From JAXMDC01 sp046349035 (GTDB lineage Bacteria > Pseudomonadota > Alphaproteobacteria > Rhizobiales > Kaistiaceae): a stretch of DNA of 64,000 bases. How positions within the stretch are numbered: the stretch's first letter is position 1; the number at the start of each line of letters is the position of its first letter. This document shows positions 16,794-23,166 of the stretch, one piece after another. A program made the position numbers and the translations under genes. The DNA lies in assembly GCA_046349035.1 (NCBI GenBank), contig JAXMDC010000002.1, positions 930,001 through 994,000 on the forward strand. The letters are read 5' to 3'. The notes beneath the pieces are model-generated. The model saw only the letters and a program-made list of their open reading frames with translations. It did not search any database and had not been told where the DNA came from.

Positions 16794-17750
16794 ATGCGCC
16801 GTTTCGAAGAACTGACCGAAGCCGAGATCCTCGCCCTAGCGGTGGCCAACGAGGAGGACGATCAGCGCATCTACATCAACTACGCTGAGAAGCTTCGTGG
16901 CGAGTTTCCGGCAGCGGCGGGTGCCTTCGACGAAATGGCAGCCGACGAGGCGGAGCACCGGCGACTGCTGTTCGAACTGTTCCGCTCCAAGTTCGGCGAC
17001 CGCCTGCCCTTCATTCGCCGCGAGCACGTCAAGGGCTTCCTGCAGCGCCGGCCCCTATGGCTGCTGCCGCACCTGCGCCCCGAGGCCTGCCTGCTCCAAG
17101 CCGAGCAGATGGAGGACGAGGCGGCACGCTTTTACCGGAAGGCGGCAGACCGCGCCCTCGACATCGACATCCGCAAGCTGCTTGGTGACCTCGCTTTAGT
17201 CGAGGCCCAGCACGAACAGCATGCCTCGGAACTCGGCGCCAAACTGAAGGACACGCCGGCCGGTGAAACCGAGAGCGCCCGCGCCCGCCATCTCTTCGTC
17301 TTGCAGATCGTCCAACCGAGCCTTGCCGGCTTGATGGACGGCTCGGTATCAACGCTCGCCCCCCTCTTTGCCGCCGCCTTTGCCACCAAGGACAGCCACG
17401 AGTCCTTTCTGGTGGGCCTGGCCGCCGCCATCGGCGCAGGCATTTCCATGGGCTTCGCTGAAGCCTTGTCGGACGACGGCAAAGTGACCGGTCGCGGCAA
17501 ACCCTGGATCAGGGGTTTGATTTGCGGCCTCGCCACGACCCTCGGCGGCGTCGGCCACACCCTGCCGTTCCTTATCGGCGATTTCTGGGTCGCCGCCGGC
17601 CTCGCCGTTGCCGTGGTGATGGTGGAACTCGCGGCGATCTCCTGGATCCGCGCCCGCTACATGGACACCCCGCTCCTGCGCGCCGCGTTTCAGGTGGTCG
17701 TCGGCGGCATCCTGGTGTTCCTCGCCGGAGTACTGATAGGCAGCGCCTGA
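16794..17750 (+). CDS. mbfA: MbfA-type iron exporter: ferritin-like domain plus VIT1 transporter
   Basis: 318 residues from ATG 16794. The N-terminal half is a ferritin-like di-iron domain with NEEDDQRIYINYAEKL at 18-33, MAADEAEHRRLLFEL at 47-61, EACLLQAEQMEDEAARFYRK and LVEAQHEQHASELG, that is, repeated E-x6-Y and E-x-x-H motifs. The C-terminal half is the VIT1/CCC1 membrane domain beginning VQPSLAGLMDGSVSTLAPLFAAAF with four to five helices. The membrane-bound ferritin MbfA of rhizobia exports iron and protects against iron and peroxide stress under Irr control. I looked for an iron control element in the 187-base upstream region and could not identify one convincingly. Confidence 0.93.
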   Translation: MRRFEELTEAEILALAVANEEDDQRIYINYAEKLRGEFPAAAGAFDEMAADEAEHRRLLFELFRSKFGDRLPFIRREHVKGFLQRRPLWLLPHLRPEACLLQAEQMEDEAARFYRKAADRALDIDIRKLLGDLALVEAQHEQHASELGAKLKDTPAGETESARARHLFVLQIVQPSLAGLMDGSVSTLAPLFAAAFATKDSHESFLVGLAAAIGAGISMGFAEALSDDGKVTGRGKPWIRGLICGLATTLGGVGHTLPFLIGDFWVAAGLAVAVVMVELAAISWIRARYMDTPLLRAAFQVVVGGILVFLAGVLIGSA

Positions 17751-17883
17751 TCGGGCGCGTTTCCCCAACGCAGCGCATGGGAAGCGGACGACTTTTTCCT
17801 AGTCCGCACGCCGCAGCTAGGTCTTCCAACCCAAGTGCCGAACGAGCCCTCCTGGCTCAGACTGCGCAGAAGGGGCGGTCCCC

Positions 17884-18519
17884 TTAGCCGATCGCCCTTG
17901 CCGGGTTGCCACTAATGCGACAATCGCGACCGAAGTCGCCACGCACGACAGATCCGGCCGACACGACCGACCGGTCGCCAATGCTGGTTCCCTTCAGAAT
18001 TGTCGAGTTCATCGCAATCCAGCAGTAGTCGCCAATCGTCACCGGTCGAGTTGCGATCTCTACATCGCAGCGGCCGCCGCTACGAATGGCAGCGTAGTGG
18101 GCGCGACGGGCCCGCCAATCCATGGGATGACTGTCATTGTCGAATATGCTTACCCCATGTGAGATCAGAACCTCATCCCCGATGCGGACTCCCGACGCCG
18201 CCGAAATAATCACGTCATCGCCGATATAGGAGCCGGCCCCAACCACGATCGGCCCCTCCCCGAATCCATTAAGGCGCAGGATTCCACGAACGATAGCACC
18301 GGAGCCTATCTGTATCGCGTTGGCATCCCTTCGGTCGTTTATGCAAACAGCGTTCGGACCGAGAAGGGCATCTTCAGCGACTATCGCCGATGAACGGAAC
18401 GCCGCCCAAAGTGCCTTTGCCGCCCTCATCTTGGGGCGCGAGGGGCGCAATGCCTTCATCCGTTCGGGGGACGGATAAAGGGGGCCATAAGCAAACGCGT
18501 GACTATGATCGACGGGCAT
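17884..18519 (-). CDS. Left-handed beta-helix (hexapeptide-repeat) acyltransferase
   Basis: 211 residues. An N-terminal helical cap of about 55 residues is followed by hexapeptide-repeat turns (IQIGSGAIVRG, IVVGAGSYIGDDV, VRIGDEVLISHGVSI, VTIGDYCWIAMNSTILKG, TSIGDRSVVSAGSVVRGD) and a C-terminal ISGNPARAIG typical of NodL/Maa/WbbJ-type O-acetyltransferases. The likely reaction is acyl transfer from acyl-CoA to a sugar hydroxyl or amine; the active-site His could be in VSIFDNDSHPMD. It lies just downstream of tRNA-Lys on the same strand, and its base composition is visibly lower in GC than its neighbours (one 60-base stretch is below 50%), suggesting transfer. It might modify the product of the nearby surface-molecule cluster. 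Confidence 0.85.
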   Translation of the reverse strand: MPVDHSHAFAYGPLYPSPERMKALRPSRPKMRAAKALWAAFRSSAIVAEDALLGPNAVCINDRRDANAIQIGSGAIVRGILRLNGFGEGPIVVGAGSYIGDDVIISAASGVRIGDEVLISHGVSIFDNDSHPMDWRARRAHYAAIRSGGRCDVEIATRPVTIGDYCWIAMNSTILKGTSIGDRSVVSAGSVVRGDFGRDCRISGNPARAIG

Positions 18520-18628
18520 GTCCTACGATCCGCGTCTCAAGGCACATAAGGTTCACGATTTTGCCGGTCAAAACAAACTCACCGCCCAAAATCGAACCCT
18601 GTACACGCTGCAGATCCCGCGAAATCAT

Positions 18629-18704
18629 TGGTGAGCGCGATGGGACTCGAACCCATGACCTGCTGATTAAAAGTCAGCTGCTCTACCACCTGAGCTACGC
18701 GCTC
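18629..18704 (-). tRNA. tRNA-Lys (anticodon TTT)
   Basis: A complete 76-base cloverleaf on the - strand. The acceptor GAGCGCG (18704-18698) pairs with CGCGCTC (18639-18633), then discriminator A and an encoded CCA (18631-18629). The anticodon arm GCTGA-CTTTTAA-TCAGC gives anticodon TTT. The T loop GGTTCGAGTCCC is canonical. It lies between tgt and the hexapeptide acyltransferase. Translations of the opposite strand are artefacts of this gene. Confidence 0.97.
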
Positions 18705-18812
18705 GCCGCCGCCGGTTCCGGCCGGCGCATGTCTATACCGCAGCGCGGCGAAAGTCTCGCCTAGCACGAAGGCCTGCGGTTCGCCATGCTCGGCGACCGC
18801 GCTGGCGTTTGC

Positions 18813-19976
18813 CTAGTCCGCCTCGTCTGCGCCGGCCCAGCCCTCGTGAACGTCGGCGCGGAAATCCTCGAACCGTCCGCCGGCGATCGCGGCGCGAAGG
18901 CCGGCCATTAGCGACTGATAGTAGGCGACGTTGTTCCAGGTGAGCAGCATCGCTGCGAGCATTTCGCCGTTCTTGACGAGGTGGTGCAGATAGCCGCGCG
19001 AATAGTCGCGCGCCGGCGCCCAGCCGGCCTCTGCATCGATCGGCCGCGGGTCATCGGCATGGCGGGCGTTCCTGAGGTTGATCTTGCCGAAGCGGCCATA
19101 GGCGAGGCCGTGGCGCCCGGCACGTGTCGGCATTACGCAGTCGAACATGTCGATGCCGCGCGCCACAGCCTCGACGATGTCGTCCGGCGTGCCGACACCC
19201 ATGAGATAGCGCGGCTTCTCCGCCGGCAAAGCGGGCACGGTGGCATCGAGGATGTGCAGCATCGTCGACTGCGGCTCGCCCACGGCCAGTCCGCCGACAG
19301 CATAGCCGTCGAACGGCAGCGCCGTCAGCGCGGCGGCCGAGGCAAGGCGGAGCGCCGGCCGGTCGCCCCCTTGGACGATGCCGAACAAAAGTCCGCCACC
19401 GCGACGATCGAACGCCGCGAGGCTCCGCCCCGCCCAGCGCAGCGATAGCTGCATCGCCTCAGCGAGCCGCCCTTCCTCGGCCGGCAGGGCGACGCACTCA
19501 TCGAGCTGCATGGCAATGTCCGAGCCGAGCAGCCGCTGGATCTCGATCGCCCGTTCCGGCGTCAGATCGTGGAGCGAGCCGTCGAGATGGGAGCGGAACG
19601 TCACGCCGCGTTCCTCGACCTTGCGCAGCTTGGCGAGCGACATGACCTGGAAGCCGCCTGAGTCGGTCAGGATCGGATGCGACCAGTTGGCGAAGCGGTG
19701 AAGGCCGCCCAGTGCCGCGACGCGCTCCGCCCCCGGCCGCAGCATCAAATGGTAGGTGTTGCCGAGAATGATATCGGCGCCGCTCGCCCGCACGTCCTCG
19801 GGGAACATCGCCTTGACCGTCCCGGCGGTGCCGACTGGCATGAAAGCCGGGGTGCGCACGACTCCACGGGTCAGGTGAAGTTCGCCGACCCGCGCCGCCC
19901 CGTCGCGCACCAGCAAGCGGAAGGCGCCTCGGCCGGCAGTCAATGTGCTGCTTGCCATCGCCGGCTCGCCCCTCAC
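18813..19976 (-). CDS. tgt: tRNA-guanine transglycosylase lacking the zinc site
   Basis: 387 residues. The GTG at 19976 overlaps the queA TGA (GTGA); ATG 19958 is an alternative. It exchanges guanine 34 for preQ1 in tRNAs with GUN anticodons. Catalytic features are intact: DSGGFQVMSL (Asp105, general base), GIVQGGD at 199-205 and MFDCVMPTR with nucleophile Asp279. The bacterial zinc site C-x-C-x2-C-x25-H is gone: the aligned positions are Ala317, Trp319, Ala322 and Asn348 (DAEAGWAPARDYSRGYLHHL, then LTWNNVAYYQ). The frame around this region is unbroken. It is the last gene of a gyrA-coaD-ppi-queA-tgt order typical of alphaproteobacteria. Confidence 0.93.
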   Translation of the reverse strand: MRGEPAMASSTLTAGRGAFRLLVRDGAARVGELHLTRGVVRTPAFMPVGTAGTVKAMFPEDVRASGADIILGNTYHLMLRPGAERVAALGGLHRFANWSHPILTDSGGFQVMSLAKLRKVEERGVTFRSHLDGSLHDLTPERAIEIQRLLGSDIAMQLDECVALPAEEGRLAEAMQLSLRWAGRSLAAFDRRGGGLLFGIVQGGDRPALRLASAAALTALPFDGYAVGGLAVGEPQSTMLHILDATVPALPAEKPRYLMGVGTPDDIVEAVARGIDMFDCVMPTRAGRHGLAYGRFGKINLRNARHADDPRPIDAEAGWAPARDYSRGYLHHLVKNGEMLAAMLLTWNNVAYYQSLMAGLRAAIAGGRFEDFRADVHEGWAGADEAD

Positions 19977-21052
19977 CGATCACCTGCCGGGTGGAGGAAG
20001 CAGGCATCGCCGTAAGAATAGAACCTGTAACCCGCCTCCATCGCATGGCGGTAAGCGGCGAGCATCCGCTGCCGCCCGCTGAAGGCGGAGACCAGCATGA
20101 ACAGCGTCGAACGCGGCAAATGGAAATTGGTGATCAGCCGATCCGTGGCGCGAAAGCGGTAGCCGGGCGTGATGAAGATTTCAGTGTCGCCGCTGAACGC
20201 CTGTAATTGCCCGGACTCGTCGGCAGCACTTTCGAGGACGCGCAGCGCTGTCGTACCGACGGCGACGATCCGCCCGCCATTCGCCCGCGCCGCGTTCAAC
20301 TTCTCAGCCGTATCTCCAGTCAGCTCGCCCCATTCGGCATGCATCCGATGATCAGCCGTATCCTCCGCCTTAACCGGTAGGAACGTTCCGGCACCGACAT
20401 GCAGCGTCACCTTGTGGATGCCGACCCCGATCGATCCAAGGCGGGCGAGCAGATCGTCCGTGAAGTGGAGCCCCGCCGTCGGTGCAGCAATTGCCCCGTC
20501 GCGATCGGCAAAAACCGTCTGGTAGTCGGTCCGGTCGGCGTCATCCTCGGGCCGGCGCGCCGCGATATAGGGCGGGAGCGGGATGTGCCCCAGCGCGGCA
20601 ATCGCTTCATCGAGGGCCGGCCCGCTGAGATCGAAGGCGAGGACAACCGACCCGTCCTCGTTCTTGCCGGCAATCGATGCATCGAGGCCGGAAAGCAGAC
20701 ACGCCGACTCGCTCGGGTTGCCGAACCTCACGCGGTCTCCGGCCTGAAGGCGCTTCGCCGGCCTTGCGAAGGCCTCCCAGGATGAGGCGTTCAAGCGGCG
20801 ACGCAGCGTGATCGCAATCGCCGCCACGCCATCGCCCCGAAATCGCTCGCCGCGAAGCTCGGCCGGGATGACGCGCGTGTCGTTGACCACGAGCGCATCC
20901 CCCGACCCGAGCAACATGGGAAGGTCTGCGAAGACTCGGTCGATCATCTCCCTCGGTCCGACTTCGAGCAGCCTTGCCGCGTCACGGGGTGCGACCGGCC
21001 GGAGGGCGATGCGGTCCTCGGGCAGCTCGAAGTCGAAGAGATCGACACGCAT
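19973..21052 (-). CDS. queA: S-adenosylmethionine:tRNA ribosyltransferase-isomerase
   Basis: 359 residues, ATG at 21052. It transfers and isomerises the ribosyl group of SAM onto preQ1-tRNA to give epoxyqueuosine, the step after Tgt. Hallmarks: N-terminal FDFELPEDRIALRP, DALVVNDTRVIPAELRG, IPLPPYI, DRTDYQTVFADRDGAIAAPTAGLHFT, VTLHVGAGTFLPV, the catalytic-core GTTALRVLES and the C-terminal ITNFHLPRSTLFMLVSAF. It overlaps tgt by four bases, so both queuosine genes are translated together. Confidence 0.96.
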   Translation of the reverse strand: MRVDLFDFELPEDRIALRPVAPRDAARLLEVGPREMIDRVFADLPMLLGSGDALVVNDTRVIPAELRGERFRGDGVAAIAITLRRRLNASSWEAFARPAKRLQAGDRVRFGNPSESACLLSGLDASIAGKNEDGSVVLAFDLSGPALDEAIAALGHIPLPPYIAARRPEDDADRTDYQTVFADRDGAIAAPTAGLHFTDDLLARLGSIGVGIHKVTLHVGAGTFLPVKAEDTADHRMHAEWGELTGDTAEKLNAARANGGRIVAVGTTALRVLESAADESGQLQAFSGDTEIFITPGYRFRATDRLITNFHLPRSTLFMLVSAFSGRQRMLAAYRHAMEAGYRFYSYGDACFLHPAGDR

Positions 21053-21094
21053 GTCTTGAGACTACCGGGCCAATCCCTGCCCGGCGAACGACGC

Positions 21095-21637
21095 CTAGTT
21101 GGGGGCGTCGGCAAGCCGCATCTTGACAATCTTGTCGGGCTTGGCTGGGGGTTCGCCCTTGGCGATCGCGTCGATGAACTCCATCCCGCTCGTCACCTCC
21201 CCCCACACTGTGTACTGGCCATTCAGCCAGGGCGCGTCGGCGAAGGTGATGAAGAACTGTGAATTCGCCGAATTGGGGTTGGCGGTTCGGGCCGCGCCGA
21301 TAACGCCGCGCTTGAACGGGGTCTGGGTGAACTCGGCCTTCAGGTCGGGCAGCGGCGAGCCGCCAGCGCCGGTGCCGGTGGGATCTCCGGTCTGCGCCAT
21401 AAAGCCGGCAATCACCCGGTGGAAGACGATGCCGTCGTAGAAGCCCTGGCGGGTCAGTTCCTTGATGCGGGCGACGTGGTTGGGAGCGAGGTCGGGACGG
21501 AGGCGTATCACGACGCGTCCGGCCGGCACGTCCAGGAAGAGCGTATTGCTGGGATCGTTCACGGGCTGGGCTCCTGCTGTTTGGAACGAAGCAGCGGACA
21601 ACACGAGCGCCGCCACCAATGCAAAAATCGAACGCAT
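21095..21637 (-). CDS. Exported cyclophilin-type peptidyl-prolyl isomerase
   Basis: 180 residues from ATG 21637, preceded by GGAGG six bases upstream; an adjacent upstream GTG is less likely. A signal peptide (MRSIFALVAALVLSAASFQT, cut after AGA) places it in the periplasm. Cyclophilin motifs are present: FYDGIVFHRVIAGFMAQTGD (catalytic Arg in FHRV), GGSPLPDLKAEF, GAARTANPNSANSQFFITFA and NGQYTVWGEV. It accelerates proline cis-trans isomerisation in exported proteins. It sits between coaD and queA, as often seen in alphaproteobacteria. Confidence 0.94.
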   Translation of the reverse strand: MRSIFALVAALVLSAASFQTAGAQPVNDPSNTLFLDVPAGRVVIRLRPDLAPNHVARIKELTRQGFYDGIVFHRVIAGFMAQTGDPTGTGAGGSPLPDLKAEFTQTPFKRGVIGAARTANPNSANSQFFITFADAPWLNGQYTVWGEVTSGMEFIDAIAKGEPPAKPDKIVKMRLADAPN

Positions 21638-21658
21638 CACTTACCTCCTTGCGCCGGT

Positions 21659-22156
21659 CTACGACCCGGACTTCAGCCTGAGTTTGCGCGCGACCGGCTC
21701 GGGCACAAACGGATCGATATTGCCGCCCATGCGCGCCAGTTGGCGCACCAAGGTCGAGGATACAATACGCGCCGCCGGCGAAGCGGGAAGGAAGAGAGTG
21801 CGGATTTCCGGGGCGAGCGCGGCATTCATGCCCGCCATTTGCATCTCGTAGTCGAGATCGGTCGAGTCCCGGACACCGCGGATGATAGCGCCGGCGCCGA
21901 TTGCCCGGGCGGCCTCGACCGCAAGGGCGTCGAACGAAATCACCCCGGTGCGGTTGGCCGCCGCCGGCCCCATTCCCGACACCACCTCGCGCAGCATCTC
22001 CTGGCGCTCAGGCAGCGTGAACAGCGGCGACTTCCCGGCGTTCACCCCTATGCCGATTACGACCTCGTCGAACAAAGCAAGGGCGGCCGTCAGAAGGTCG
22101 CAATGGCCGTTGGTGACCGGGTCGAAAGACCCGGGATAGAGAGCAATCCGCTTCAT
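21659..22156 (-). CDS. coaD: Phosphopantetheine adenylyltransferase
   Basis: 165 residues from ATG 22156. Nucleotidyltransferase motif YPGSFDPVTNGHCDLLTAA (the T/H-x-G-H site), GVNAGKSPLF, AIIRGVRDSTDLDYEMQMAGMN and the C-terminal SSTLVRQLARMGG are all canonical. It catalyses the penultimate step of coenzyme A synthesis. Normal length for the family. It is on the same strand as gyrA, but three + strand genes for small exported proteins separate the two. Confidence 0.96.
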   Translation of the reverse strand: MKRIALYPGSFDPVTNGHCDLLTAALALFDEVVIGIGVNAGKSPLFTLPERQEMLREVVSGMGPAAANRTGVISFDALAVEAARAIGAGAIIRGVRDSTDLDYEMQMAGMNAALAPEIRTLFLPASPAARIVSSTLVRQLARMGGNIDPFVPEPVARKLRLKSGS

Positions 22157-22330
22157 AAGGGAAATTTCCGCAGTCGCAGGCCGCATCCTTTAGGGCCAAG
22201 CGCGAAATACGGCAAGGAATCCGCAGAATCGGCGGCCCAAAGGTGAACGATAGTTAAACACCACGCTCCGCCAGTGTTCAGTTGCGGGGGCGCATAGTCC
22301 TTCCAAGGTCACCAGCCAGGGGTCAAGGCC

Positions 22331-22588
22331 ATGACCGGAGGAAAGACGCTTTTCATCGCTGCCGCCGCGCTCCTTGCCGCAGGCACAGGTGTCATCGGCG
22401 GGCAAAATCTCACCAATCGGCTTGCCGATGCTTTCATCGACCGCCTTGCGGCCGCGCTGGATGCCCGCGCCACCTGCGCCGGCCCCTGGGCCGCCTTCGA
22501 CAACAACTGCATCCCGACGGCCTCGGAGGCGCGATCGGGAGCGATCCTCGTCGCCGCGGGGCCGGCAGCACCCGCCGCCACGCCGTAG
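22331..22588 (+). CDS. Small exported hypothetical protein
   Basis: 85 residues from ATG 22331 with an AAGG-like site upstream. An N-terminal hydrophobic segment (FIAAAALLAAGTGVIGG) resembles a signal peptide or signal anchor. The mature part contains two Cys (RATCAGPWAAFDNNCIP) that could form a disulfide, and an Ala/Pro-rich end. It is the first of three consecutive small exported-protein genes on + between coaD and gyrA. No family was recognised. The FDNNC segment could be a remnant of the VCRFVDF/ACDALNG region of the two following paralogues, but the similarity is weak. Confidence 0.55.
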   Translation: MTGGKTLFIAAAALLAAGTGVIGGQNLTNRLADAFIDRLAAALDARATCAGPWAAFDNNCIPTASEARSGAILVAAGPAAPAATP

Positions 22589-22634
22589 CTACCGGCCCCA
22601 TCGCCGGTGTGTAGCAGACACAGGGAGAACACCC

Positions 22635-22898
22635 ATGTCCATTAGGCTTGACGCAGCAATAGTCGGCACCACGCTGGCGGCGGCCGCGGCCATCGGCATG
22701 ACCAGCGCTTCCCTCTATTCCGGCCTCGTCACAAGCAATTTCGCCGCCAAGGGCGACCGCCTTCCTGTCGAGACGATGCCCTGCGCTGTCGCCGATGCGG
22801 CCAACACCACCGTGTGCCGCTTCGTCGATTTCACCACCGTCGAGGAACGCGCACCCGGCGTCTCGGTCCTCGTTCGCGCACCGATCCCGGTCGATTGA
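22635..22898 (+). CDS. Small exported protein with a tandem paralogue
   Basis: 87 residues from ATG 22635, preceded by GGGAGA. The N-terminal membrane or signal segment is followed by GDRLPVETMPCAVADAAN, a second Cys (TVCRFVDF) and VEERAPGVSVLVRAP. The order DRLP / PCA / C / EERA-G-SVL-R is repeated in the next gene, so the two are tandem duplicates. The two Cys about 18 residues apart could form a disulfide in the periplasm. Function unknown. Confidence 0.65.
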   Translation: MSIRLDAAIVGTTLAAAAAIGMTSASLYSGLVTSNFAAKGDRLPVETMPCAVADAANTTVCRFVDFTTVEERAPGVSVLVRAPIPVD

Positions 22899-22920
22899 TC
22901 GAAGCCACGGGAGAGTTCTC

Positions 22921-23166
22921 ATGCTGCTTCGGCTTCAGGCGGCAATCGCCGCGATTTGCCTCGCTACCCTGGCAACCGCCGGCTTGACCGGAGCTCCAAT
23001 CAGCGCGTCCCTCACGTCGGTCAAGATCGCCGATCGTCTGCCTTCCGCGGCGCCCTGCGCGCTGGCAACCGACGACGCCGTCGCGGCTTGCGATGCCTTG
23101 AATGGCACGGTGATCGAGGAGCGCGCTGACGGCCTCTCGATCCTCACCCGCGTTCGGGCCAACTAG
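22921..23166 (+). CDS. Small exported protein, tandem paralogue of the upstream gene
   Basis: 81 residues from ATG 22921 with GGGAGAG upstream at good spacing; the gap from the previous gene is 22 bases. A signal-like segment (LQAAIAAICLATLATAGLTG) precedes IADRLPSAAPCALATDDAV, a second Cys (AACDALNG) and VIEERADGLSILTRVRAN. The pattern matches the upstream protein closely. Its stop codon overlaps the gyrA stop by four bases on the opposite strand, a tight convergent fit suggesting that this small cassette has been stable for some time. Confidence 0.65.
   Translation: MLLRLQAAIAAICLATLATAGLTGAPISASLTSVKIADRLPSAAPCALATDDAVAACDALNGTVIEERADGLSILTRVRAN

Noticed and set aside
18390..18764. A + strand open frame ending in a GTRTHDLLIKSQLLYHLSYA-like sequence
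   Set aside because: This is the antisense translation of tRNA-Lys, a common false annotation.
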